A stretch of DNA of 64,000 nt from Methylobacter sp015476545 (GTDB lineage: Bacteria > Pseudomonadota > Gammaproteobacteria > Methylococcales > Methylomonadaceae). The stretch's first letter is position 1; each line of letters starts with the position of its first letter. The position numbers and the translations under genes were made by a program. The notes under the pieces are model-generated. The model was not told the origin of the DNA, searched no databases, and was given only the letters and a program-made list of their open reading frames with translations. This document shows, piece after piece, positions 1 through 8,599 of this stretch. The stretch spans positions 4,526,001-4,590,000 of the forward strand of contig NZ_CP197401.1 in NCBI RefSeq assembly GCF_052162025.1, written 5' to 3'.

Positions 1-442
1 AATGAATGCGCTGGCCGTCGTCCCACCAGCTCAGGAACAGCGCGTCCTGCGGCGCCTTGCGGGCAATGACGTCGGCCGCCGATTGCCAGACGGCATGGCG
101 CAGGCCGGTCGGGCTGGAAGCAATCTCCTGCGCATCCTTCGGAAACAGGACCGCGCCCTGCGGCAGGCCGGCGCTGTCCTGATACTGGGCCACCAGCAGG
201 CTGAACAGATCCTTGCTGTCCTGGCTGAAGGCATAGCGCTCGACCGACTGCGCAGGGAAACGACCCTGCACATCGGCTTGCGGTTCCGGCGCATGGCGGA
301 CATTGAGCTGATCGCCGCTTGTCGCGCCATCCGCCTTGGCGGAGGACGAAGGCAGCAGTTGCCGGTACAGTATCGCGCCGCCTGTCGTCAGCAGTGCGAT
401 ACTGATCAGCATAAGCAGTCCTTCTCTTATTTTCCGGGACAT
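1..442 (-). CDS. haoB: HaoB-like hydroxylamine oxidation accessory protein (partial, N-terminal part)
   Basis: This frame is open from an ATG at 442-440 to the window edge, so only the N-terminal ~147 residues are visible. It begins MSRKIREGLLML and continues with one membrane-anchor or signal segment (about residues 9-26). An extracytoplasmic domain follows, ending at the edge with SWWDDGQRIH. Its ATG overlaps the haoA TGA (ATGA), so the two genes are translationally coupled. In methanotrophs and ammonia oxidisers the gene after haoA is usually haoB, a membrane-anchored protein of unclear biochemical role in hydroxylamine oxidation. The assignment rests mainly on this position plus the N-terminal anchor and remembered family resemblance. 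The C-terminus lies outside the window. Confidence 0.75.
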   Translation of the reverse strand, partial: MSRKIREGLLMLISIALLTTGGAILYRQLLPSSSAKADGATSGDQLNVRHAPEPQADVQGRFPAQSVERYAFSQDSKDLFSLLVAQYQDSAGLPQGAVLFPKDAQEIASSPTGLRHAVWQSAADVIARKAPQDALFLSWWDDGQRIH

Positions 443-2136
443 CACTCTTGCTCTCTGTCCTGTTCGCTCACATCTTCCGGCTGGTCTTCCACATTCTCGA
501 GCTTTTGGGGCCGGGCTGGCCTCAAGACCATATAAGCCACAGCCAATCCGAGCACGATCAGCAACAGGCCGCTGATGAGCAGACTGTTATCGCCGCTTTT
601 TTCATCGGCTGAAGACGATGCCGAAGCAGAAGCCGGAGCAGGCGCTGTCTTACCAGCCGCTGCACGCAAGCGCGTGTCTTCATCCATGATATTGGTATAG
701 TCCTTCATGAGTTCCGACCAGCCTTCGGTGTAGGTGAAGCCGCCGGGATTGGCGTGGAAAATGCCTTTATAGTGCTTGATCAGGTTATGTTCCCACATAT
801 CGGCATGGATGCGTTCCACGCGGCTGGGGTTGTTGCCTTTCGCCCAGAACAACTGGAAGAATCCGCCTGGTGCGTCTTTTTCCGGCGCAGGGGGCGCAGG
901 CCGGTTGGTTTTCTGGCCGACCAGCAGGCCGTCTTCGTAAAGTTTGGTGACGACTTTCTTGGCTTCCTGCTCCACAGCCAGGGCCTGAAGGGTGCCTTTG
1001 TCGGCCGCATCCAGATAGGCCTTGGCAAAACTGGCCGAATGACACAGGCTGCAGGTGTCGACCCAGGCCTGCTTGCGCTCCTCGAACCAGGGATGACCGA
1101 GATTGTCGGCGATGGCCGGCGTCGGGTTGAATGCCCAGCGCACTTTACGCACCAGATTGTGGGAATATTCGCCTTTGTATTCAAAGTGACAAAGCTGGCA
1201 CGTCGGCGCCGTATAGCCGCCCTTGGCAATGGCGTCTTTCAGCGGAGCTTCAAAATCCCATTTGGCTTTACCCTGTGTTTGGTACTGGGTGCCGTGCTTG
1301 GACATCATGAAGTTCTCAAACTCGTTGTGGTCTACGCCGTTGTGGCAGGTGGCGCAGGCTTCCGGCTGCCGGGCCTCGGCGACGGAGAAGGTGTGTCGGG
1401 TATGACAGCCGTCGCATTTGTTCTGCTGGTAATGGCACATATCGCAGCCTTGCGCCACTTCCCGCTGAGGCATGGCCGCCCAGATGGTGTTTTCGACGTT
1501 GGCCTCCCAGTCAACCGCGTGGGAAGGATGGCCCTTGCCCCACTGTTTTTGCGGCCATTCCTGGTCTTTTTCCGACTCCGCTTCGGCGAATTCATCCAGG
1601 TGGCACGAGCCGCAGGCGGCGCGGTCCGGCATCACCAGATTCTCGGCGTGGTTGACGGTTTCCTTGCCGACGCCGCCATGACAATCGATACAACCGACCT
1701 GATCGAGTTGCTGGCCTTCTTCGAGGAGGCCCTGTTTCACCAGATTGGCTTCCACTTCGACCAGTTTTTGCTTCTTGTAGGCGCGCACGTCGCTGTCCGG
1801 CAAATTGCGGATCGCGGCCAGGTCGCTGTGGACGCTGTTTTTCCAGGCATGGAAGGCGCCTGGGCTGGTGGCTTGATGGCAGCTTACGCAGTCATCGCGG
1901 CCGAACTCGCCTTGCACGGTTTTGGGCGGCTTGTAAAAGTCCTTGGCGTTCCAGTATTTCTGGATGGGAATCGGCTCCCAATAGTCGGCATGTGATCCTT
2001 TGCCCGGGTGAGCGTCATAGTAATTCTTCTTGAGCTGTTCAAAATCGGGTTGGTTCGCGCTGGCGACCCCGATCCAGCTGAGTCCTATTAAGCTGAATAA
2101 CAACATACTCAGCAAATCCAGTAGCTTGCGTTTCAT
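442..2136 (-). CDS. haoA: Octahaem hydroxylamine oxidoreductase HaoA
   Basis: This is a 564-residue periplasmic multihaem cytochrome. It has an N-terminal signal peptide (about residues 1-27) and exactly eight CxxCH haem-binding motifs, in order CVSCH, CIDCH, CGSCH, CDMCH, CDGCH, CATCH, CQLCH and CSLCH. The later segment KGIFHANPGGFTYTEGW resembles the conserved tyrosine-bearing region of HAO, where a tyrosine cross-links to the catalytic P460 haem. A hydrophobic helix near the C-terminus (about residues 522-540) followed by RPARP indicates a membrane anchor. Nitrosomonas HAO is soluble, so the anchor is notable. In methanotrophs HaoA removes hydroxylamine made when methane monooxygenase co-oxidises ammonia. 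The start has a good ribosome site (GAGGTG), and haoB overlaps the stop. Confidence 0.95.
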   Translation of the reverse strand: MKRKLLDLLSMLLFSLIGLSWIGVASANQPDFEQLKKNYYDAHPGKGSHADYWEPIPIQKYWNAKDFYKPPKTVQGEFGRDDCVSCHQATSPGAFHAWKNSVHSDLAAIRNLPDSDVRAYKKQKLVEVEANLVKQGLLEEGQQLDQVGCIDCHGGVGKETVNHAENLVMPDRAACGSCHLDEFAEAESEKDQEWPQKQWGKGHPSHAVDWEANVENTIWAAMPQREVAQGCDMCHYQQNKCDGCHTRHTFSVAEARQPEACATCHNGVDHNEFENFMMSKHGTQYQTQGKAKWDFEAPLKDAIAKGGYTAPTCQLCHFEYKGEYSHNLVRKVRWAFNPTPAIADNLGHPWFEERKQAWVDTCSLCHSASFAKAYLDAADKGTLQALAVEQEAKKVVTKLYEDGLLVGQKTNRPAPPAPEKDAPGGFFQLFWAKGNNPSRVERIHADMWEHNLIKHYKGIFHANPGGFTYTEGWSELMKDYTNIMDEDTRLRAAAGKTAPAPASASASSSADEKSGDNSLLISGLLLIVLGLAVAYMVLRPARPQKLENVEDQPEDVSEQDREQE

Positions 2137-2321
2137 AATGCACCTCTAAGACCGGCTTTAATTATTGTATCGATTCGAAACTAAAGTCTAACGCAATACG
2201 GGGCATAATCAAACAAATATTATGAGTGGCTCTAGCGCTGCCAGATGCTTCAACGGATTAATTGTTTAGCGCCGCAATGATTGGTCTGTTAATCGTAAAC
2301 GGCGAGCGGCTTCCAATTTGG

Positions 2322-2349
2322 GGTTCCCACGCCGGAACGTGGGAATGAT
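2322..2349. repeat. Palindromic intergenic repeat, copy 1
   Basis: The inverted repeat TTCCCACG (2324-2331) / CGTGGGAA (2338-2345) lies in the 238-bp spacer upstream of haoA. It belongs to the same GTTCCCACGC / GCGTGGGAAC family seen at 5.5, 5.7, 10.15 and 12.7 kb. It is probably a REP/MITE-like dispersed element. I saw no gene in the rest of this spacer. Confidence 0.6.
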
Positions 2350-2374
2350 ATGTTATTCAGTTTATAGCGGGACT

Positions 2375-2653
2375 TTACGACTCGGCCTGCTTAAAATGCA
2401 TGTGCTTGACCCAAGCGGCGCAAGCCGCGCCTACGACGATATAGGCGTAATTGACAAACAGGCCTGAGAGGGTGCCCGGGTTGTGTTCGACTGCATCGCG
2501 CAGTCCCGGCGTTACGGCGAAGGTCCAGACAACGCAGGGAATCAGGAAGGACAGGAAGCCCAGTCCGGCCGAGGATAAGGGATTTTTGCCGGTCGCTTCG
2601 GCGCTCCTGTAAAACCAGTAAGTGATGAGTAAAGCGGTAACTGTGCCTGCCAT
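2375..2653 (-). CDS. Small integral membrane protein, unknown
   Basis: This 92-residue protein has three hydrophobic stretches (about residues 3-15, 29-47 and 62-80), compatible with three membrane helices. I do not recognise the family. The frame stays open upstream of the ATG at 2653 (…CGAIINVNLWNFIM), and the best Shine-Dalgarno-like stretch (AGAAGG) lies about 45 nt upstream. Translation may therefore start earlier at a non-ATG codon. It follows the acetylation pair on the same strand after about 70 bp. The alternative overlapping frame is Arg/His-rich and looks like a shadow. Confidence 0.6.
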   Translation of the reverse strand: MAGTVTALLITYWFYRSAEATGKNPLSSAGLGFLSFLIPCVVWTFAVTPGLRDAVEHNPGTLSGLFVNYAYIVVGAACAAWVKHMHFKQAES

Positions 2654-2724
2654 AATGAAATTCCATAAGTTGACGTTGATGATAGCGCCACAGTACCAAA
2701 TTGCCTTCTTACGCTCAAGCCTTG

Positions 2725-3729
2725 CTACTGCAGCCGGTCCGCCACGAGATCGCCGAGATACAGATAACCGTTGACGCTCAAATGCGTGTCGTTGGGCTTA
2801 TAGAAATCCTTGATCAGCTTACTCTGCTGTATAAACAGATCGGCTAAGTTCGGGGCTGATAATGCCGGATACCGGGCCAAGGCATCCCAGATAGGGGTTG
2901 ATGCGCGTCTATTCAAATAAACCGTGGATTTATCCGGCACAACAAGCCAGACAGGCTGAATACCCGCTTTAAGCAGGTTGTTATTGATAGCCAGGACATT
3001 GTTTATTGAGTCAAACGCGGGTTTATCGAAGTCGCCATTGAAAAACAAACCATAGTTGCATAATTGGTGGGAAAACAAGCCGCAGCCATCCATAGCGACG
3101 AGCCGTGCGTTATTGAAAACGATAAAATCGCCAGGCCTCTCCAGATAAGTGAACTTGATCTTGTTGATCAGAGCTTTGAGCGTCCATTCACCGCCCGTTG
3201 GGCTTTTTATCGATGTCATCAGCGAGTGCGTGCGCGTCATGAGCGGTGAAGGCTTGCTGTGGACTTTGACTTTAATGTCGCCATTGTTTTTGCAAATAGC
3301 ATTCATACGCTGCTGAAAATAACGCTCAAGGCTTTCGAGCACGACATAGCGGCCTTTGAACCCGGCCTGGCGCAAGGCGTCGCCGATATTCTCGCAGGGC
3401 TTGAATTGGTCCCAATGGATGAAGCTGTGTTTTAAATGCTTTGGCAGCAGCCGGGTTTGCCAAAGCAGCTGTTCGGAAAAGGAATCGCCAATTACAAACA
3501 CGTCTGAGTCAGTCAACGCATCACTCTTTAGCTGGTCTTGAGCAATAAGCGGTTGAGACCGATTCCAGCCAAAATCCTTTTCCGGCAGATGCCCTACTCT
3601 GGTCAGATCGCCATCGAGCGGCTCGAAATACCATTCCACGCCCCACAACGTCAATATGGCAATGGTGAGAGGTACGATCAGTGTCAGGCTGTATTTTCTG
3701 AAATTAAAAGTATGCGCGAGAGAATTCAT
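2725..3729 (-). CDS. AlgX/AlgJ-like SGNH-fold protein, putative polysaccharide O-acetyltransferase
   Basis: This 334-residue protein has an N-terminal membrane anchor (about residues 14-32). The SGNH block I motif GDSFSEQ appears near residue 82 and supplies the nucleophilic serine. A C-terminal DTHLSVNGY segment supplies the Asp-x-x-His pair of block V. These are the catalytic elements of the AlgJ/AlgX/PatB-type periplasmic acetyltransferases that work with an MBOAT partner. The gene starts 3 bp after the MBOAT stop, so the two form one operon. The substrate cannot be read from sequence. No polysaccharide biosynthesis genes are nearby, so the acceptor could be a capsule, exopolysaccharide or another surface glycan. 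Confidence 0.8.
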   Translation of the reverse strand: MNSLAHTFNFRKYSLTLIVPLTIAILTLWGVEWYFEPLDGDLTRVGHLPEKDFGWNRSQPLIAQDQLKSDALTDSDVFVIGDSFSEQLLWQTRLLPKHLKHSFIHWDQFKPCENIGDALRQAGFKGRYVVLESLERYFQQRMNAICKNNGDIKVKVHSKPSPLMTRTHSLMTSIKSPTGGEWTLKALINKIKFTYLERPGDFIVFNNARLVAMDGCGLFSHQLCNYGLFFNGDFDKPAFDSINNVLAINNNLLKAGIQPVWLVVPDKSTVYLNRRASTPIWDALARYPALSAPNLADLFIQQSKLIKDFYKPNDTHLSVNGYLYLGDLVADRLQ

Positions 3730-3732
3730 GGC

Positions 3733-5289
3733 TTAAAACTGGAAATACAAAAAAGGCGACTGCTTCGATAAGTTAATCAACGCAAAAAAGCCCAGGATCA
3801 AAATCGACAAGGCATGCCATAACGACGGCTGCCAGTGAATGAAGCCCGGTTTTCTGATTTCCGGATTCGGCGCCGTTAAAGCCACCTGATGATTGGCCAT
3901 GATTTGCGCAATATTGGGCAGTTTGAAGACGATGATCATCGCGACAACCAATATCTGAATAATTTTCTCCGTTTTCAGCCTGGTCAAGGTCATGACGCCA
4001 TTGAACTGGAAGCCGAAATTTTCCAGCGCCTGGCTGAATTCGAACCGGCCCAGTTTATTGGACACCGAACAGCCGTTTAATCCCATCATGCCGTTGAGCA
4101 TCCGCATGGCCGTATCGACGCTGTCGGCCCGGAAAAATACCCAGCCGACGACGACGGCCAGAAAAGTGCCGATTCCGGATAACAGGTGCGCATTCCTGCC
4201 GCCGTCCTGCCAGCCTGCTAAGGCTTTCAGCTCGCGCCAGGCATGGTTGATCAGCAGGTACAAACCGTGCAGCCCGCCCCAGATGACAAACGTCCAGCCC
4301 GCCCCGTGCCACAGCCCGCCGAGCAGCATGGTAATCATCAAGTTCAGATAACGCTGCGCAGGCCCACGGCGGTTGCCGCCCAAGGGAATATACAGGTAAT
4401 CGCGTAAAAAGCGCGACAGCGTGATATGCCAGCGGCGCCAGAATTCGATGATACTGGCAGCCTTATAGGGAGAATTGAAATTGATCGGCAGGCGCACGTT
4501 GAACAGCAGCGACAAACCGATCGCCATGTCCGAATACGCTGAAAAGTCGAAATACAATTGCAGCGAGTACGATAAGGCGCCTATCCACGCTTCGAAGAAT
4601 AACGGCTGCCCTCCTTGTTGGACGGCTGTAAAAACGGGTGTGGCGAAATCGGCCAGCGAGTCGGCTATGAATATCTTTTTCGCGAGCCCGAGCACAAAAA
4701 TAGTCAGGCCCGTGGCGATATTTTCCCAGTTGATCCGGCAGATATCATGCCTGGCGAACTGCGGCATCATTTCCTTGTGGTGCAGCACGGGACCGGCGAT
4801 CAAATGCGGGAAATAAGTCACGAACAATGTGTAGCGAATGAAATTATATTCTTTCGCCTTACCCTGATAAGCATCCGCCAAAAAAGCGATCTGCGTGAAT
4901 GTAAAGAACGAAATACCCAGCGGCAATAAAATATCGCCGGTCGAGAATGAAGTGTTGATTAGGCTGTTTATGTTTTCTATGAAAAAGTTGGCGTACTTGA
5001 AATAGCCCAACAACATTAAATTGGCCATGATGCCGCCGGTTAATATCGATTTTGCCTGGCCGGGATACAGAGAATGCCTATCCCTGATCAAATAGCCCAC
5101 GCTGTAATTGAAAACAATCGAACCCGATAACAGCCCGAGAAAACGCACATCCCACCAGCTGTAAAAAAACAGCGACGCAACGGCAAGCCATAACAGGGCC
5201 AGAGGATGGCTGCGTTTGCCGATGTAATAAAAGCCGAGAACGGTAACCGGAAGGAATAGGAAAATAAAAATGTATGAGTTAAATAGCAT
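3733..5289 (-). CDS. MBOAT-family O-acyltransferase, AlgI-like
   Basis: This 518-residue multi-pass membrane protein carries the MBOAT signature GLWHGAGWTFVIWGGLHG with its conserved histidine. The upstream segment FWRRWHITLSRFLRDYLYIPLGGNRRG is typical of AlgI/DltB-type acyltransferases. I chose the ATG at 5289 because the family usually begins MLFNSY.FIFLFLP. An in-frame ATG ten codons upstream (5319) is also possible, and neither has a strong ribosome site. Members transfer acetyl groups across the inner membrane to a periplasmic SGNH partner, here the next gene. Its specific substrate is unknown. Confidence 0.88.
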   Translation of the reverse strand: MLFNSYIFIFLFLPVTVLGFYYIGKRSHPLALLWLAVASLFFYSWWDVRFLGLLSGSIVFNYSVGYLIRDRHSLYPGQAKSILTGGIMANLMLLGYFKYANFFIENINSLINTSFSTGDILLPLGISFFTFTQIAFLADAYQGKAKEYNFIRYTLFVTYFPHLIAGPVLHHKEMMPQFARHDICRINWENIATGLTIFVLGLAKKIFIADSLADFATPVFTAVQQGGQPLFFEAWIGALSYSLQLYFDFSAYSDMAIGLSLLFNVRLPINFNSPYKAASIIEFWRRWHITLSRFLRDYLYIPLGGNRRGPAQRYLNLMITMLLGGLWHGAGWTFVIWGGLHGLYLLINHAWRELKALAGWQDGGRNAHLLSGIGTFLAVVVGWVFFRADSVDTAMRMLNGMMGLNGCSVSNKLGRFEFSQALENFGFQFNGVMTLTRLKTEKIIQILVVAMIIVFKLPNIAQIMANHQVALTAPNPEIRKPGFIHWQPSLWHALSILILGFFALINLSKQSPFLYFQF

Positions 5290-5515
5290 GAATGAAGCTT
5301 CAATTATAGGGGTAAGCATGCGCTCATAAGCATTCTATTTTATCTCATGTCGAGCCTTGGGGTAGGTTAGATCCACGAATCGATCATGGCTTCCATCCAG
5401 CGCCTGCGCATTTTGCCTTTCCGTCAACCGGGAAAAGATGGCGACGAGGCTCGTTAAAACAAAGAATAAGGCGCGCTTCAAAACCTGTGGGGGCGACTTC
5501 GAACGCCCGAGGCGA

Positions 5516-5733
5516 CATTCCCGCTCCGGAGCGTCAATGCCATTCAGTTAAGACGTGTTCCGTTCGCCCTGCTCCTTCGATTACGCTCAGGACTAAAGGC
5601 TTTGTCGAAGGGTGAGCGGAACAAGCCGTTAAGCCATTCATGGTTCGACAAGCCTGTCCTGAGCGCAGCCGAAGGGCTCGCCACGAACGGTTTAACTTAA
5701 CGGCATTGGCTCCGGAGCGTGAGAACGATAAGC
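5516..5733. repeat. Repeat-rich intergenic spacer
   Basis: The 560-bp spacer between the MBOAT gene and the sigma-54 activator (5290-5849) holds no gene I can support. It contains a palindrome GCTCCGGAGC near 5523-5532 and a second repeat copy, GCTCCGGAGCGTGAGAACG, from 5709. Between them is an imperfect inverted repeat whose arms are GTTCCGTTCGCCC (from 5558) and GGGTGAGCGGAAC (ending 5622). It is followed by a related sequence starting GGTTCGACAAGCCTGTCCTG at 5642. These look like dispersed non-coding repeat elements. Confidence 0.6.
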
Positions 5734-5849
5734 GGATAGTAGAGTCCGCGTTTATTTTTCAAAGCTTTCCGGGAACTAGGCGTGTCAAACAAAGGCCAGA
5801 CGTATAGTATCTTTTTGCCAACCTGAACAAATGAAAAAAGAGAATCATT

Positions 5850-8369
5850 GTGCCCCTGACTAATCCCCAAAACGTACCGGACTGGATCATCAAAGCCCTG
5901 GATTCGGCCAGTTGCGGCATCACCGTGGCCGACGCAAGACAGGACGATACGCCTCTCATCTATGTGAACCGGGCATTTGAAGCCATGACGGGCTACTCGA
6001 GAGCCGAAATCCTGGAACGCAACTGCCGATTCCTGCGGGGCGAGGATCATGACCAGCCCGAGCTGGATGTCCTGCGCAGAGCGCTGGACGAGGGCCGGGA
6101 AACGACGGTTGTTCTCAGGAATTACCGCAAGGACGGGACATTATTCTGGAATGAACTGCGTCTGGCGCCGGTTTTTGATGATCAAGGCCAGATCACCCAT
6201 TTTATAGGCATTCAAACCGATGTCACGGCGCAAAGGGAAGCCCAGGCCGAAGTACAAAGGCAAGCCCGGCAATTCCACAAATTCCTCGAAGCCATCCCTT
6301 CCGGCATAGTGGTTCTGGATGTGCAAAGCCGGATCTTCTTTGCCAACAAAGCGGCCAGCGCCATTACGGGAAAAACACTCGAGCCGGGCACCATAATTGA
6401 GAATTCGGTGGACTATTTCCAGGCGACCATGGCCGGCACCGATAAGCCTTATCCGCTTGAAGACCTGCCGATCACGCGGGCGCTGGCAGGAGAAACAGTG
6501 GCCGTGAGCGACATAGAGATCCGGCGCGACGGCCGGGTTGTCCCGCTCCACGTCAGCGCCTCGCCGATACATAACCAGCAGGGAAATGTCACCGACGCGG
6601 TTGCGATTTTCGCCGACATCTCCGAGATCAGAGAAAAGGAAAACCAGCTGAAGGAAGAGGAAGCCCGCCATCGCGCCTTGCTGAACAGCTCCGTCGATGC
6701 CATCATCACCATCGACGCATCCGGCATCATCCAATCCGTCAACCCCGCCACGGAGCGCATCTTCGGCTACCGCCCGGAAGAACTGCTGGGCCATAACGTC
6801 AGATTGCTGATGCCGGAACCGCATCGCAGCCAGCATTCCTGCTACATAGAAAACTACCTGAAAACCGGCTGGGCCAAAATGATCGGGGCCACCCGGGAAG
6901 TCTTGGCGCAGCGGAAAGACGGAACCCTATTCCCTATCGATCTCACCGTGACCGAGGTGAAGCTCCCCCAGGGAGTCACGTTCAAGGGCATCGTGCGCGA
7001 CATTTCCGAGCGCAAGTCAGCCGAGGCGCTGGCCTCTAAAACCCTGGCCGAACTCAAAAGAAGTCAGGAAAACCTGCTGGTCCTGCTCAATCAATTCCGC
7101 GTAGGCACCCTGATGCTGGACGCCGATCACCGCGTGGAATTCGTCAGCGAATCCTGCGAGCAGTTTGCCGGCATCGACCGCGACACTGCCGTGGGCCGTC
7201 CCTGGAATCAGGTGCTGCCTTTCGAAATGCAATCGAAAATACAATTGCAGCGGCTACTGGATCTTCCGCCCGCCGAACGCTACCGCATCACCCTGCATTG
7301 GCAGTGTCCGGACCGGAAAGCCTGCTGGGTGGAATGCGACGTGCGCGACGATCCGCAAGCCACCAGCCGCCACATTCTGCTGCTCTACGACGTCACCGAA
7401 ATCCATCAACTGCGGCAAACCATCGATGAAAGCCGCTACGGCCGGATGCTCGGCAATTGTGAGGCCATGCAGGAACTGTACCGGCTCATCGAAGATGTGG
7501 CGCGCGGCGACTGGACCGTATTGATCGAGGGCGAAACCGGCGTCGGCAAGGAACTGGTCGCCCATAGCATCCATGCTGCCAGCCCTCGCAAGGATGAGCC
7601 TTTCATCGCCGTCAACTCGGCAGGACTGAGCGAGTCGCTGCTGGCCAGCCAGCTCTTCGGCCATCGCAAGGGCGCATTTACCGGCGCGGTCTCAGACCAG
7701 GAAGGCTTTTTTGAAGCCGCTCACGGCGGTACCCTGTTTCTGGACGAGATTGGCGATCTGCCCTTGAGCATGCAGGCCAGTCTGCTGCGCGTGCTGCAGG
7801 AAAAGGAGATCACCCGCCTAGGGGAAACCCGGATACGCAAGGTCGATGTGCGTATCCTGGCCGCGACACACAAGGATCTGGCCAACGAGGTCAACGAGGG
7901 CCGCTTTCGCGAGGACCTGCTCTATCGGCTGCGCGTGGCGCGGCTTTATGTGCCGGCTCTGCGCGAACGCAAGGCGGACATCCCGTTGCTGGTCGAGGCC
8001 TTCCTTAGCCAGAGCTATCACTTTTCCAGCCGGGCCCAGCCCCGGTTCGGCGCCGAAGCCATGCAAAGCCTGGTGAATTACGACTGGCCGGGCAATGTGC
8101 GCGAGCTGAAAGCCTGCGTGGACTATGCAGTCATCCACAGCAAAGGCGAGCGCATCAATTCCCAGGACCTGCCGCCCGAATTCAGCCGGGGCGCAGCGTC
8201 TGCCGCCGTAGAACCCGAACCCATAACCGCCGTGGAAGACGAGCGGGGCCGCATTCTGGCCGCTTTGAAAAAAACCCGAGGCAACCGTCTGCAGGCGGCC
8301 AAAATGCTCGGCATCAGTCGTGCCACTTTTTATCGACGCCTGGCCGAACTGAATATTTCCCCTAATTGA
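5850..8369 (+). CDS. Sigma-54-dependent activator with LOV, PAS, FixL-like haem PAS and AAA+ domains
   Basis: This 839-residue cytoplasmic regulator starts at GTG. The first domain (about 10-128) is a LOV photosensor: NCRFLRG holds the flavin-adduct Cys59, and Asn91, Asn101 and Gln122 match the FMN-contacting residues. A second PAS spans about 140-262. The third PAS (about 273-387) matches FixL through MPEPHRSQHS...YIENY, with His329 at the proximal haem-ligand position and Arg349 at the oxygen-sensing arginine position. A fourth, weaker PAS-like region spans about 405-520. The AAA+ domain has Walker A GETGVGKE (561-568), the sigma-54 loop GAFTGA (608-613) and Walker B FLDEIG. A Fis-type HTH lies at about 800-836. 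No receiver domain is present. A likely binding array and target gene lie just downstream. Confidence 0.9.
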   Translation: MPLTNPQNVPDWIIKALDSASCGITVADARQDDTPLIYVNRAFEAMTGYSRAEILERNCRFLRGEDHDQPELDVLRRALDEGRETTVVLRNYRKDGTLFWNELRLAPVFDDQGQITHFIGIQTDVTAQREAQAEVQRQARQFHKFLEAIPSGIVVLDVQSRIFFANKAASAITGKTLEPGTIIENSVDYFQATMAGTDKPYPLEDLPITRALAGETVAVSDIEIRRDGRVVPLHVSASPIHNQQGNVTDAVAIFADISEIREKENQLKEEEARHRALLNSSVDAIITIDASGIIQSVNPATERIFGYRPEELLGHNVRLLMPEPHRSQHSCYIENYLKTGWAKMIGATREVLAQRKDGTLFPIDLTVTEVKLPQGVTFKGIVRDISERKSAEALASKTLAELKRSQENLLVLLNQFRVGTLMLDADHRVEFVSESCEQFAGIDRDTAVGRPWNQVLPFEMQSKIQLQRLLDLPPAERYRITLHWQCPDRKACWVECDVRDDPQATSRHILLLYDVTEIHQLRQTIDESRYGRMLGNCEAMQELYRLIEDVARGDWTVLIEGETGVGKELVAHSIHAASPRKDEPFIAVNSAGLSESLLASQLFGHRKGAFTGAVSDQEGFFEAAHGGTLFLDEIGDLPLSMQASLLRVLQEKEITRLGETRIRKVDVRILAATHKDLANEVNEGRFREDLLYRLRVARLYVPALRERKADIPLLVEAFLSQSYHFSSRAQPRFGAEAMQSLVNYDWPGNVRELKACVDYAVIHSKGERINSQDLPPEFSRGAASAAVEPEPITAVEDERGRILAALKKTRGNRLQAAKMLGISRATFYRRLAELNISPN

Positions 8370-8465
8370 TAAGTTGGTCATTGGCTGGGCCGGGCGCTTT
8401 TTTCAAATCAATAGCCGCCCATGTCCGTCTCGCAAATTTCATAACCTCCAGTTTTTCCCGGACAC

Positions 8466-8515
8466 TGTCTCAAAACTGTCTCATGAGACAGCCTTGAGAC
8501 ACTCGGACTGTCTCA
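8466..8515. promoter_or_regulatory. Upstream activating sequence: five TGTCTCA/TGAGACA heptamers
   Basis: TGTCTCA occurs at 8466-8472 and 8477-8483, and its complement TGAGACA at 8484-8490 and 8495-8501. Together they form a symmetrical array: two direct copies spaced 11 bp, a perfect 16-bp palindrome CTGTCTCATGAGACAG (8476-8491), and two mirrored copies. A fifth copy is at 8509-8515. The 11-bp step matches one helical turn. The array lies about 90-135 bp upstream of a sigma-54 promoter and about 100 bp after the activator gene, so it is probably that activator's enhancer. Confidence 0.8.
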
Positions 8516-8570
8516 TCAGTCTGACGAAGTCGCTATCAGACCTTCTTTATACCCGCATATCCTTTTGATA

Positions 8571-8583
8571 TATCAATTGTTTT
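8571..8583 (+). promoter_or_regulatory. Possible IHF-binding site
   Basis: TATCAATTGTTTT matches the IHF consensus WATCAANNNNTTR at all but the last position. It lies in an AT-rich stretch between the enhancer array and the sigma-54 promoter, where IHF usually bends DNA to bring the activator to the polymerase. Confidence 0.45.
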
Positions 8584-8599
8584 TAATGTTTTCTCAAGC

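Noticed and set aside
754..1995. Long plus-strand open frame (413 codons) antisense to haoA
   Set aside because: It lies wholly within haoA, whose eight haem motifs are intact. The antisense frame is an effect of codon bias.
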